From contig DKFP01000008.1 of the NCBI GenBank assembly GCA_002452405.1, positions 1 through 64,000 on the forward strand: DNA of 64,000 bases, written 5' to 3'. Under the pieces are notes generated by a model, which did not search any database, was not told the DNA's origin, and was given only the letters and a program-made list of their open reading frames with translations. Positions 50,882 through 59,858 of the stretch are shown here, one piece after another (position 1 is the first letter of the stretch; each line of letters begins with the position of its first letter). The position numbers and the translations under genes were made by a program. This DNA is from Deferribacteraceae bacterium UBA6793 (GTDB lineage Bacteria > Chrysiogenota > Deferribacteres > Deferribacterales > Geovibrionaceae).

Positions 50882-51669
50882 TGGCAAAAGAAAAAAACAG
50901 TGACATCCGGCTTCTCAAACTGGTCAACAAGATAACGGAGACCAGAAAGATCACAATGGGGTATATGCTCTATGTCCTTGAGATTGTGAGAACCAACACA
51001 GAGGTCACTTACAGCATCACGTTTATCCCTATCGCGAAGACAGGACCGGAAGGAAACGCGGAAAACCTCCCGGAAAATGAACAGCCTTCGGAGATTATGA
51101 ACGGGCTGGAAAACGAATTTAAAAAAGACAACAGGCTTACGGCTGTTGCGGATCTTCTTACGCGTACCATCCGGTTTCCGCATATCAATAAATTCAAACT
51201 GTCTCCGGCATATCGCGGATACGGTCTGGGAACCTATGCAATGAACGAGCTTGCCGGACTTCTGCGCGGCAGTTTTCCCGATTTCGGTGTGGAATCGGTA
51301 TATTTCTATTTTGATGCGAAACGCGAAGACGACGACAGGGGCGCCTTTTTCTCTTTCATGGAGAAATTCGGCTTCACATTCAGCTTTGACGACGAAAACA
51401 ACAATAAAGGACTTCTCAATATGGAAAAGGCGGAGATGCTGCGCATTAACCCCAAAAAGGATAAATGCGCCGAACTGGAACTTGCTCCGTTCATCCGCAC
51501 GCTTTTCAGAGAAAGGGACGAGTTTCGGCAGGAACTTGGCAGACTCAAAGCAGAATATAAAAAGAACAACACTTTCATGAACAGATTCGAAAAGGATCAG
51601 GCAATTAAGTTTCTTACAAATGTTATTATAGCGCTGATTTTGATCATCCTAATGCTCCTCTTTATCTGA
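50878..51669 (+). CDS. Tail-anchored protein with a GNAT-like domain
   Basis: 263 residues. Residues about 95-170 resemble a GNAT acetyltransferase: a beta strand, then YRGYGLGTYAMNELAGLLRG with the R-G-x-G-L/A coenzyme A loop, and later FFSFMEKFGFTFSFDD. A coiled coil (about 205-240) leads to one C-terminal membrane helix, FLTNVIIALILIILMLLFI, with almost nothing after it. That makes a cytoplasmic enzyme hung on the membrane by its tail. Substrate unknown. Confidence 0.65.
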   Translation: MMAKEKNSDIRLLKLVNKITETRKITMGYMLYVLEIVRTNTEVTYSITFIPIAKTGPEGNAENLPENEQPSEIMNGLENEFKKDNRLTAVADLLTRTIRFPHINKFKLSPAYRGYGLGTYAMNELAGLLRGSFPDFGVESVYFYFDAKREDDDRGAFFSFMEKFGFTFSFDDENNNKGLLNMEKAEMLRINPKKDKCAELELAPFIRTLFRERDEFRQELGRLKAEYKKNNTFMNRFEKDQAIKFLTNVIIALILIILMLLFI

Positions 51670-51671
51670 GC

Positions 51672-52125
51672 GGCGCTTATATGCGTCGCATTACAGCGTC
51701 AGCTCCACCTCGGAACTGCTCACATACTCCGTATGTATGCTCGCAGCCCGCTCGGAGTTTCTTCCTCGTACTGCTCGCACCTAACCGCCGCTCTCAGTCA
51801 ATGAAGGCGCTTATATGCGTCGCATAAAGTGTCAGTCCAAACTTGCTCGCAACACGCACAAATCAGTGCGCTTTTGCTTGTCGCGTTTGAACTTCCTTGC
51901 ATAACTCGTGCCTGACCCGCGATATGCTTCATTAGGTCGCATTACGGCGTCAGCTACCTCCCCGGAACTGCTTGGTTCTGAACAGCAGCCATTTCTGTCT
52001 TCGCGAGGAGTGCAACGACGCGGCGATCTGCTCCCCTTGGGCATCAATATTTGTACTGAAAATTCTATGGAGTTCAGATTACTCCGTCAACCTGCGGTTT
52101 ACTTGCAAAGACATCATTCTTTATG
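51672..52125. repeat. Cluster of intergenic repeats
   Basis: GGCGCTTATATGCGTCGCAT occurs at 51672-51691 and 51806-51825. A related unit, GTCGCATTACGGCGTCAGCT, starts near 51936 and matches GTCGCATTACAGCGTCAGCT near 51685. GTCTTCGCGAGGAGTGCAAC with GCGGCGATCTGC (about 51992-52033) belongs to the MITE-like family. The 590-bp gap holds no gene. Confidence 0.65.
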
Positions 52126-52203
52126 AGGTATGCTCTGAATAAAAGCGTTGCAGCCTCTGTTTTCGCGGGTAGCGCCAGCCTTTTTCTGCATATACCACAA
52201 AAA

Positions 52204-52230
52204 AAATCCCCCGTTTTCAGCGGGGGATTT
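52204..52230 (-). terminator. Terminator of the 52260-54074 chemoreceptor gene
   Basis: AAATCCCCC (52204-52212) pairs with GGGGGATTT (52222-52230), preceded by an A run on the plus strand. Confidence 0.8.
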
Positions 52231-52259
52231 CTATCTGTTATGTTTCCGATGTATCTGTA

Positions 52260-54074
52260 TTAATCGCTCAGAACTTTTTTCGCAGCCTCAATGATTGCTC
52301 TGGGGTCGAAACCGATTCTGAATGCGCCCCAGTGTTTGCCGTTCACTATCACCGGCATACTGATGTCGTTGATAACCTCTCCAGTGTCTCTGGAATAGGT
52401 CTGGATAAGGAACGACTGGGTGTTTTTTGCTGCGCGCAGACCGGTATGGTCATTGAAGATGCGTTTATCCCTGCTGTGGGCAGTGTCCGCGTCTTTGTTT
52501 CCCGTGGGTTTGGCGGAATATTTTCTGTTGTGGGTGGGTGCGTAGCCGTTCACGTCAACGCAGAGAGCGAAGATTATGCCCGACTGTTCGGAGAGCACCT
52601 TATCGTAAAGCGGCTGGAACTGTGATTCAACCTTAGAATCGTATTTGGTCGTGTATTTAGCGGGGAAAACGCCGGGAATTTGTTTATATTGTTTGTCGAA
52701 AACGTCTACACCCTTATCTGAAAGGTCTTTAAGTATCTCTTCGAACCTTGCTTTATAGGTTTCACCGAGATGTAGTATCTTCTCCATCTCGCCCATGCCT
52801 ATCTTGAACTTCGCCACGTTGTCCTGAATATCCTCAATATGGGAATTAAGGGTCAGGGTGTTTTTGTGTGATTCCTGCATCATGTGATCAACAAGGTATG
52901 CCGCATCCTTGATGGCTGTTATATTGGTGTGTATCATCACGTTGTTGTCGGTGAAGCTGTCCAGAGAGCCTGTTATCTCCTGAATACCATGACCTGTCTG
53001 CTCAAAATCGTGAACCATTGTCGCAAAGTTTGTGGATGTTTTGTCCACCACGTTTTTTGTTTCGTTTATATATTGATTGATTTTGTTTGTCTGGTCTGAT
53101 GTGTGTTTGACTTCGCCAATCATCTGGTTGATGTTGGAGGATATCTCCTCTGTTGCGGATTTAACGCGTTCAGCCAGCTTGCGCACCCCGTCGGCCACAA
53201 CGGCGAACCCTCTTCCGGCTTCGCCTGCTCTTGCTGCCTCAATGGCTGCGTTAAGCGCCAGAAGGTTTGTCTGGTCCGAAATGTCCTCAATAAGCGAAAC
53301 TATCTCTCTTATGGTTTCCGAGTTTTTTGTCAGGTTGCCCACCGTCTGCTGAAACTCACCCAGCATCCCGCTGATGGCGTCCATGTTGCAGGTCAACGTT
53401 TCCATCTCATTTTTGGAGTTGACTGCTTTTGATATATTGTCCTCTGCCGCCTGACTGATGCTTGTGGAGTGTCCTCGGACAGTTTCCACAGCTTCTGTGG
53501 AACGGGAACTGACCTCGAATATGCGCTCGGAAAGCTCCGTCTGGTTGTTCACCTCGACAAAAGTTCTGTTTGTGTTGTGAACGACCTGCGCTGATTCAAC
53601 GCCGATGCTGATGCTTATCATCCTGATTTTCAGGATTAGCTTGCGCAGTTTCAGCATGAACATGTTGTAACCTGCGGCAAGATCGCGCATTTCGTCGTAT
53701 GTCAGAAGAGGCATATCAGTTGAAAGATCGTTGCCGCCCATACCCATCTCTTTGAAAAGCTGCGCCATTCTGCGAATGGGGTGCACTATAAGAACGTAAA
53801 AAAAGCCGAGTATGAAAAAAAGCGCAAGTATTGTCAGCAGCATAAAGAACAGAGATGTGAAATAGCCGTGGGAGCAGGCATCCAGTATCTGCTGTTTCAG
53901 TCCGGGTTCGACGTCCATCGCGGTTATTTTCGCTATTATGTTGTTTTTATATGACATAAAAGAAAAAATAGCTATCGCCTGAATGGACGTGACAAACAGT
54001 ATGTTGCCGAGCAGTTTCCGGGCAAGAGTATTGAAAAATGATTTTTCGAGACTTTTGTATATTTGCATAAACAT
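52260..54074 (-). CDS. Methyl-accepting chemotaxis protein with a C-terminal sensor domain
   Basis: 604 residues. Two membrane segments (about 20-42 and 75-97) enclose a short periplasmic loop, so sensing is not periplasmic. HAMP-like and signalling regions follow with tip SDQTNLLALNAAIEAARAGE. After the hairpin, residues about 450-604 form a cytoplasmic Cache/PAS-like domain with VNGYAPTHNRKYS, FNDHTGLRAAKN and VIVNGKHWGAFRIGFDP. The His and Asn residues may hold a heme or metal. It is a single gene with its own terminator. Confidence 0.88.
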   Translation of the reverse strand: MFMQIYKSLEKSFFNTLARKLLGNILFVTSIQAIAIFSFMSYKNNIIAKITAMDVEPGLKQQILDACSHGYFTSLFFMLLTILALFFILGFFYVLIVHPIRRMAQLFKEMGMGGNDLSTDMPLLTYDEMRDLAAGYNMFMLKLRKLILKIRMISISIGVESAQVVHNTNRTFVEVNNQTELSERIFEVSSRSTEAVETVRGHSTSISQAAEDNISKAVNSKNEMETLTCNMDAISGMLGEFQQTVGNLTKNSETIREIVSLIEDISDQTNLLALNAAIEAARAGEAGRGFAVVADGVRKLAERVKSATEEISSNINQMIGEVKHTSDQTNKINQYINETKNVVDKTSTNFATMVHDFEQTGHGIQEITGSLDSFTDNNVMIHTNITAIKDAAYLVDHMMQESHKNTLTLNSHIEDIQDNVAKFKIGMGEMEKILHLGETYKARFEEILKDLSDKGVDVFDKQYKQIPGVFPAKYTTKYDSKVESQFQPLYDKVLSEQSGIIFALCVDVNGYAPTHNRKYSAKPTGNKDADTAHSRDKRIFNDHTGLRAAKNTQSFLIQTYSRDTGEVINDISMPVIVNGKHWGAFRIGFDPRAIIEAAKKVLSD

Positions 54075-54195
54075 GTATTACCCCACAAAACAATGAACAG
54101 TTTTGCAAAACATGGACATAATTTAGCACATTAGTTAACTTTTGCAACCACAAAAAGTCCGGTTACGGAAAATAAAACGGCTTCGTAAGATTCTG

Positions 54196-54453
54196 TTATA
54201 AATGGAATTTTAGCCCTTTTGTTTCCTTTATCTTTGTATATATATTTTGCAGTTCATCAAAATCAAACACCTCCACAGTAATTGAAATTGACGTATAAGT
54301 TCCTTTTGTACTTACGTTTTCTGTTATCATTGCCGTTTCGTGCCTGATGAAGATTTCTTTGATATCTTTCTTAAAATCTTCAGTATTTTCTCCCATCGCT
54401 TTAAAGGTAAAAATGGTCGGAAATTCAATCATTTCTTTCATTGTATCACTCAT
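54196..54453 (-). CDS. DUF493 (YbeD-like) protein
   Basis: 85 residues, the size and pattern of the YbeD/DUF493 family with its ferredoxin-like ACT-like fold: IEFPTIFTFKAMGENTEDFK at the start and YTSISITVEVFDFDELQNIY later. Function is not settled. Its start overlaps the end of the NfeD-like gene by 8 bp, so the two are co-translated. Confidence 0.8.
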   Translation of the reverse strand: MSDTMKEMIEFPTIFTFKAMGENTEDFKKDIKEIFIRHETAMITENVSTKGTYTSISITVEVFDFDELQNIYTKIKETKGLKFHL

Positions 54454-55690
54454 TATTCTTAGCCTCCAGTGTCAATACCATACCCTTAACCGCAACTACC
54501 TTTGCTGAATCGTTTTTATTAAAATTAAACGTGCTTTTAGCTTTCCAAAGTTCACCATGAATGAAAATATGCCCTGCGCCATTTTCCCAATCCATGATTA
54601 TACCTGTTTCTCCGGTCATTCCTTCACGACCTGTAACCGTCTTCTTGCGGAAGTCTTTAAGCAAAAGCCTGCCGAGAATTATGAAAACTGCCGCGATGGT
54701 TCCTATGACCCCGAAAATGAGCCAGAAAGATACGTTTATGCCCATATTGCCCTCTCTTGAAAACATAAGATACATACCGAAGCCCATGCAGACCACCGCA
54801 CCAAGAGTGAGCAGACCGAAGCTGGGAATGAAGACCTCCGCAATGAGAAGCCCGAAGCCAGCCAAAATGAGCAGCAGTGCCAGAGAGTTTACCGGAATAA
54901 TGTTTATACCCGCCAGAAAAAGCACCAGAGCCGCTATGCCTATACCTGCAAAGATGAACGTACCAGGCATCTTAAACTCAAGAAATACTGCCGCAATACC
55001 TATGAACAGCAGGAGAATCAGGATGTTCGGATCGCTGAGGAAAAATGCTGTCTTCTGCATGGGCGTGGGGTTAAGAGTTGTTATGTCCCCCGCCTGAAAA
55101 CCAAGTTTAGCCGCCGCCATTTTTGTAACTTCGGCGTTTGTGTTTGCTATTGCGTCAATAAGTCCTTTTTCCAGTGCTTCTTTCGCGGTGTAGCTTGCTG
55201 ACTGAGTTACGGTTGCAACAGCCGCGTCTGCGTTTCTGCCCCGTTTTTCGGCAATGGATTTTATAAAAGCCACCGTGTCGTTCTCAACCTTTTTTGCCAT
55301 GTCTCCCTGAATATCCTTGCCGGATATGTCCACAGGGTGTGCCGCGCCTATGTTGCTGCCCTCAGCCATCGCCGCGTACCCCGCCGACAGCGTTATGAAT
55401 GTGCCTGCGGAACCTGCTCTTGCGCCTTGCGGAGCGACGAAGACTATAACAGGTGTTTCTGTTTCAAGGAACATCTGGACTATTTTTCTTGTGGAATCAA
55501 GCAGTCCGCCGGGGGTATCCAGCCGGACCAGCAGAACAGCGTCTTCATCCGTCGCTTTTTTCAGCGCCTGTTTCAGATAGTTGTGAGTATATCCGCTGAT
55601 GATTCCGTTAACCTCGCAGACAAGTATCTGTTTAGCCTGCGCTGCGGAGAAAACAAAAAAGGCGGCAAAGATGATAAGCAGTTTTTTCAT
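54446..55690 (-). CDS. NfeD-family membrane serine protease
   Basis: 414 residues, full-length form. A signal peptide (LLIIFAAFFVFSAAQA), then a ClpP-like domain (about 20-230) with LDTPGGLLDSTRKI, the nucleophile Ser94 in GARAGSAGTF and a likely catalytic lysine near 133-134. About five membrane helices (230-345) and a C-terminal OB-fold NfeD domain (about 350-414) follow. Relatives cut stomatin-like proteins; no stomatin gene adjoins here. Confidence 0.9.
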   Translation of the reverse strand: MKKLLIIFAAFFVFSAAQAKQILVCEVNGIISGYTHNYLKQALKKATDEDAVLLVRLDTPGGLLDSTRKIVQMFLETETPVIVFVAPQGARAGSAGTFITLSAGYAAMAEGSNIGAAHPVDISGKDIQGDMAKKVENDTVAFIKSIAEKRGRNADAAVATVTQSASYTAKEALEKGLIDAIANTNAEVTKMAAAKLGFQAGDITTLNPTPMQKTAFFLSDPNILILLLFIGIAAVFLEFKMPGTFIFAGIGIAALVLFLAGINIIPVNSLALLLILAGFGLLIAEVFIPSFGLLTLGAVVCMGFGMYLMFSREGNMGINVSFWLIFGVIGTIAAVFIILGRLLLKDFRKKTVTGREGMTGETGIIMDWENGAGHIFIHGELWKAKSTFNFNKNDSAKVVAVKGMVLTLEAKNNE

Positions 55691-55691
55691 G

Positions 55692-56381
55692 TTACTTCCC
55701 GTCGGTTTTTTTCAGGCGGAAAAAGCTGACACCAAGCTCCGGAACAAACTTTCGGTAGTATTTTGTCGGGAGATAGTCGTCCAGCCTGTCTATATACACA
55801 GTATTATATACACTTTTTAATTCTTTAACAGGTTTGAGATTCTCCGCAATCTCAAGTGCGTAGTCTATCTGGTCTGTCGCCATGCAGAGCGTGCCGTCCG
55901 GTTTAAGTTTTTTCACCAGCAGCTCGATAAACTCTGTTTTGAGCAGTCGGCGTTTCAGATGTTTTTTCTTTGGCCACGGGTCTGGGAAGTTGACGTAGAA
56001 ATTATCAACACAGTTGTCTTCAAGGATCGAAACTATGAATGTTGCATCGAAATGTATCAGTCTTATGTTATTGTTCTTAACCTGTCTTGACTTTGTTATT
56101 GCTCGGTTGAATATGCGTTTCATAACTTCAAAGCCAAGGTAGTTCTGGTCAGGATTCGCCTTTGCATATTCTGAGAGGAACTCGCCGTTTCCTATGCCTA
56201 TTTCGACGTTAAAAGGTCTGTCGGTGTCGAAAAAATCCTTTGGAGTGAGTCTTTCATATGCGGCATATTCGCCACCATGGCTGAATTTCTGTATTTTTTC
56301 CACCTGCGGGTAGAGGCTATCGGAGTAAATAAATAGGTCGTTCTGAAAATTTAGCTGGATTTTAATCCTGTCTTCTGTCAT
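55692..56381 (-). CDS. trmB: tRNA (guanine-N7-)-methyltransferase
   Basis: 229 residues. SAM-binding block VEIGIGNGEFLSEYAKANP, GFEVMKRIFNRAI, and the catalytic/substrate block VNFPDPWPKKKHLKRRLLK. It makes m7G46 in tRNA. An N-terminal extension of about 45 residues precedes the core. It overlaps none of its neighbours but ends 2 bp from the NfeD-like start, so they are probably one unit. Confidence 0.93.
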   Translation of the reverse strand: MTEDRIKIQLNFQNDLFIYSDSLYPQVEKIQKFSHGGEYAAYERLTPKDFFDTDRPFNVEIGIGNGEFLSEYAKANPDQNYLGFEVMKRIFNRAITKSRQVKNNNIRLIHFDATFIVSILEDNCVDNFYVNFPDPWPKKKHLKRRLLKTEFIELLVKKLKPDGTLCMATDQIDYALEIAENLKPVKELKSVYNTVYIDRLDDYLPTKYYRKFVPELGVSFFRLKKTDGK

Positions 56382-56480
56382 TGTGTTCTTCCTTTGTAAT
56401 AATTCATATAAAAAAATGCTTGTTTGAATACAGAAGTTATGCTAGCATTTTAAGCTCTCGAAATCAAGGAGGTAGGTACG

Positions 56481-56669
56481 ATGGCCAGAAGATGTGAAAT
56501 CTGCGGTAAAGGCCCCATGTTCGGTCACCAGATCAGCCACGCTCATAATGTATCAAGAAGGGTTTTCTATCCCAATGTACATAAAATCAGAGTCGTTGTG
56601 GACGGTGAAGTCGTGCGCAAAACTGTCTGCACGAAATGCATGAAAGCGGGCAAAGTTCAGAAAGCGTAA
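56481..56669 (+). CDS. rpmB: Ribosomal protein bL28
   Basis: 62 residues with RRCEICGKGPMFGHQISHAH at the start and TVCTKCMKAGKVQKA at the end. The CxxC pairs make it the zinc-ribbon (C+) form. GGAGG precedes the ATG. A single gene with its own terminator. Confidence 0.96.
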   Translation: MARRCEICGKGPMFGHQISHAHNVSRRVFYPNVHKIRVVVDGEVVRKTVCTKCMKAGKVQKA

Positions 56670-56718
56670 GTTTCTGACCTGCCTCAAGCGGTCCTTTTAA
56701 AAATCAGAAAAAACCATG

Positions 56719-56743
56719 AAAGCCTGCACCAGCAGGCTTTTTT
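56719..56743 (+). terminator. rpmB terminator
   Basis: AAAGCCTGC (56719-56727) pairs with GCAGGCTTT (56732-56740), followed by TTT. Confidence 0.85.
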
Positions 56744-56796
56744 GCGTTGCTGTAACTCTGTGGCATACCCTATAATTGTTGGCGTCTTCATGGTGT

Positions 56797-56931
56797 GTGA
56801 GATCGCTTAGGGCGTTAAACCCTCGCGAAGACGGGAAAGGTTGCGTCTCTGCGAGCACTAGCCGAATGCTGAATGAGTCCACTTTAAACTATTTGTCGAA
56901 TAAAGCGAAGCAGTCCTATTCTTTTATATGC
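56797..56931. repeat. Dispersed MITE-like repeat, copy K
   Basis: GTGTGAGATCGCTTAGGGCG, CCTCGCGAAGACGGGAAAGG, GTCTCTGCGAGCACTAGCCG and CCACTTTAAACTATTTGTCG occur in family order. It lies downstream of the rpmB terminator. Confidence 0.72.
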
Positions 56932-56976
56932 GTTATTTTTTAAGGTATGCCGGTTTAAGTTATCTTCCATTTATCT

Positions 56977-57010
56977 TTGACAATTTTAGATGATAATGAT
57001 ATTCATAATC
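56977..57010 (+). promoter_or_regulatory. Promoter overlapped by a Fur box
   Basis: TTGACA (56977-56982), 17 bp, TATTCA (57000-57005). The 19-mer GATAATGATATTCATAATC (56992-57010) matches the Fur consensus at 17 of 19 positions and covers the -10 box. Repression by iron-loaded Fur is expected. No gene starts within 250 bp. Confidence 0.65.
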
Positions 57011-57115
57011 ATCATTAATTGCCTGCCATTTTTCGCAGTTGCGCGGTAAGGTCGGTGGCTGTTAAAGTAATAAAACGCTTATTTTGGTCTTTTGGATATT
57101 AATGTTGTGATTGCT

Positions 57116-57144
57116 TTGACAATCGTCGATTCCAAGGCTAAAAT
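57116..57144 (+). promoter_or_regulatory. Sigma-70 type promoter upstream of the 57280 gene
   Basis: TTGACA (57116-57121), 17 bp, TAAAAT (57139-57144): near consensus at both boxes. It leaves a leader of about 130 nt, which includes a CCGG-TTTT-CCGG hairpin. Confidence 0.6.
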
Positions 57145-57279
57145 GTACTAACAAACATTCATTTAATATTATTGATTCGAACAATGGGGGAGTGGCGCCG
57201 GTTTTCCGGTCTGCGTTTTTGCTGCAAGCCCTTTTTCAATCGACATTTACTAATTTAAGTTGATGCAGGGGGACGGTTG

Positions 57280-57621
57280 ATGATTTCATTTACTACGGTT
57301 GCTGTTTTTGAGTTTGTTCATGTTCTGGCTTTCATTCTGATCGGCGATATCCTATTTATGAACGAACCTGGGATGAGGCTCGCTTATTACATTGTTATGG
57401 GTATCTATATCGCGGTTCTTGGTTTTCTTTCCATAATAAACAGAGGCGACGGACCGGAGATCAGCGCATGGGAATCCATTGCAAAACTGGACAAAGTATT
57501 GTTTGACTTCAGTAAAAATAACACTGTCGCTTATCTGGGTATATACGTTGTGCTGTTTGGCTCGTGCCTTTTTGCCGGTAAATTTGTGATAAAGTCCATC
57601 GGACTGTATTTTCCGGCATAG
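57280..57621 (+). CDS. Small inner-membrane protein of unknown function
   Basis: 113 residues from ATG 57280 (a TTG lies one codon earlier; GGGGGACGG precedes). Three membrane segments: about 5-25, 35-57 and 85-108. A soluble loop, RGDGPEISAWESIAKLDKVL, lies between the second and third. No family is recognised. It is followed after 8 bp by a DUF805 gene, so the two probably share an mRNA. Confidence 0.65.
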   Translation: MISFTTVAVFEFVHVLAFILIGDILFMNEPGMRLAYYIVMGIYIAVLGFLSIINRGDGPEISAWESIAKLDKVLFDFSKNNTVAYLGIYVVLFGSCLFAGKFVIKSIGLYFPA

Positions 57622-57629
57622 GAGCGTTT

Positions 57630-57989
57630 ATGGATTGGTATTTTAAGGTATGGCGCGACTGGCAGAATTTCAGTGGCAGGGCGACAAGAACTGAATATTG
57701 GATGTTTTCCCTGTTCAACGTTGTCATTATAGGGCTCATCACCATGATAGGAGCCTTTATCGATACGGATATTGTGGAGTTTGTGTATTCCATCGCCGTG
57801 TTTATACCCGCTCTGGCTGTCACGGTGCGAAGGCTGCACGACACCGGGCGTTCCGGCTGGTGGCTTCTTTTGTTTCTGATTCCGGTTATCGGTTTCATAG
57901 TTCTGCTGGTCTTTTACTGTCAGGACAGCAAACCCGACAACCAGTACGGAAGAAACCCGAAAGCTCAGGCGGAACCTTCCGGATACTGA
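57630..57989 (+). CDS. DUF805 membrane protein
   Basis: 119 residues. WYFKVWRDWQNFSGRATRTE and the RLHDTGRSGWW block before the third helix are the DUF805 hallmarks, and the CQDSKPDNQYGRNP tail is typical. Three or four membrane helices. Function is unknown. It is in tandem with the membrane protein upstream. Confidence 0.85.
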   Translation: MDWYFKVWRDWQNFSGRATRTEYWMFSLFNVVIIGLITMIGAFIDTDIVEFVYSIAVFIPALAVTVRRLHDTGRSGWWLLLFLIPVIGFIVLLVFYCQDSKPDNQYGRNPKAQAEPSGY

Positions 57990-58028
57990 CCACTTGCGGT
58001 ATTTCCGATTAGAATGTAATATCCTTCT

Positions 58029-59858
58029 ATGATAAAACGTCTCGCGTTATTCATCAGTATCCTTGTGGCTCTCGTTTTGCTCATCACCACGGGCATCTAT
58101 TTTTCACAGTCAAAAAGCCTTATAACCGAAGATATGAACGCTCAGGCAGATATCATTCTGCGGCTGAAAAAGAACGGCATCGACGATTTCCTTGTGCGGA
58201 TGCGCTATCTTATGCTGGCACTGGCGGAGAACTCCTCTCTTAAAGAGTATTTCGAGGAAAAGACCGACAGGCAGTCTATCGAAAAGCTGTTCACTGTTTA
58301 TACTGAGCGGATGAGCGATATTCAGGCGATGCGGCTTGTTGATTTAAAAGGTAATATTGTGGTTTTCTGGCGCGAGGGGGAGCTTGTTTCCGCAAAGCCG
58401 GACTATAAACCCATCTATATAGGCGATAAGGAGTTTTTTAACCTTGTCAGTCAGAATCCCGAACGTGAGCCTGTTTTTTCCGATTTCGAGCGGGGGCACC
58501 TGCCGGACGCAGTGTCCTTTTGTCCGTCTATGATACGCAGTATGCTGCCCATTTTCGAGGGCGATAAAGTTATAGGCTATCTGATAGTTAATTTCTGGGG
58601 AAAGAAACTGGGAGAGACCGCAAGCCAGCTCGACGCGAAGCGCGGGTATTCCTTTATTGTGGAGATAAACGGCAGGGAGAAGGAGCGCAACGGCGTTTTT
58701 ATTTTCCATCCGGATCATAAATACGAGTTCGCAAACCAGTTCGGCACATCTTATTTCTTCGATACTGTTTATGGCAAAGATAATTTCAAAACTCTGATTT
58801 CCGGTGAACAGAATATGATCCCCATGAAAGAGGGCTTCATGTTCTTTTCAACCTATTATCCGTATAAGGACAAAAGGCAGGCATGGAAAATCTGCACTGT
58901 TATGTATAAAGACTATTTTTTCCAGTCACTTACAGCACTTCGTCATGAATTCATTGCCGTCATGCTGTTCTGCATAATCCTTAGTATTCTGACCGCTGCT
59001 GTTTTCAGCAAATATTTCATGAAGCCGTTCGCGGAGATTAAAAAGGCAGTGCAGGCATACAGCCGCGGCGATTTTGATTATCCGCTGGACGGGGAATACA
59101 CCGGAGAGATAGACGAGATAGCAAAGAGCATCCGCTCCATGGCGGACAGCCTGAAAATTTACATCGAAGACCTTAAAAATACGCAGATGCGTATGGAACT
59201 GATGAACCGTCTTTCCGCGCTTGGCGTTATGGCGGGCGGTATAGCCCATGAGCTTAACACGCCTCTTAACTCTATAATAATCCTCACGAAACTGCTTCAG
59301 CAGGAGACTGGTGAGAGCGAAGACCTCGCCACCATCGAGCACGAGGCGCGCCGTTGCGTGGATATAATAGATAACCTCAAGAAACTTGCGCCGGATAAAG
59401 AGGGTAATTCCGAACCGCTGCCTGTGCATCTGAAAGAGGTTATTGAAAAGACACTGAAATATATCGACACCGACGCGTGTATAGAGAAAGAACTTGCCGA
59501 CGTTGTTGTTTCCGGCTTCCCTACGCTTTTACAGCAGATGGTGCTGAATCTGGTGCAAAACGGGCTGGACGCTCTTGGTGAAAACGGCAGGATACGTGTG
59601 ACGCTGAAACGCTCCGGCGGGCTGGCTTTGCTGTCTGTTGCCGACAACGGATGCGGCATACCTGAGAGCGAGATAGACAGGATATTCGACCCTTTTCACA
59701 CCACCAAAGCACCGAACAGAGGAATGGGACTGGGGCTGTCGCTTGTGCATAAGATTGTTAAAAAGCACGGCGGGCAGATAACCGTTGAGAGCGAAGAGGG
59801 CAGAGGAACGGAATTTAACATCAGGCTGGAGCTAAGGGATGAAAGTAGTTCTCATTGA
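58029..59858 (+). CDS. Sensor histidine kinase with Cache domain (NtrB/ZraS-like)
   Basis: 609 residues. TM1 at about 5-27, a dCache-like periplasmic region to about 310 (FEGDKVIGYLIVNFWGKKLG), TM2 at about 315-335, HAMP, and a kinase core with H-box GGIAHELNTPLNSIII, N-box LNLVQNGLDAL and G2 GMGLGLSLVHK. It overlaps the NtrC-type regulator by 20 bp, so the two form a cognate pair. A role in controlling the cytochrome gene downstream is inferred from order and promoter type. Confidence 0.9.
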   Translation: MIKRLALFISILVALVLLITTGIYFSQSKSLITEDMNAQADIILRLKKNGIDDFLVRMRYLMLALAENSSLKEYFEEKTDRQSIEKLFTVYTERMSDIQAMRLVDLKGNIVVFWREGELVSAKPDYKPIYIGDKEFFNLVSQNPEREPVFSDFERGHLPDAVSFCPSMIRSMLPIFEGDKVIGYLIVNFWGKKLGETASQLDAKRGYSFIVEINGREKERNGVFIFHPDHKYEFANQFGTSYFFDTVYGKDNFKTLISGEQNMIPMKEGFMFFSTYYPYKDKRQAWKICTVMYKDYFFQSLTALRHEFIAVMLFCIILSILTAAVFSKYFMKPFAEIKKAVQAYSRGDFDYPLDGEYTGEIDEIAKSIRSMADSLKIYIEDLKNTQMRMELMNRLSALGVMAGGIAHELNTPLNSIIILTKLLQQETGESEDLATIEHEARRCVDIIDNLKKLAPDKEGNSEPLPVHLKEVIEKTLKYIDTDACIEKELADVVVSGFPTLLQQMVLNLVQNGLDALGENGRIRVTLKRSGGLALLSVADNGCGIPESEIDRIFDPFHTTKAPNRGMGLGLSLVHKIVKKHGGQITVESEEGRGTEFNIRLELRDESSSH

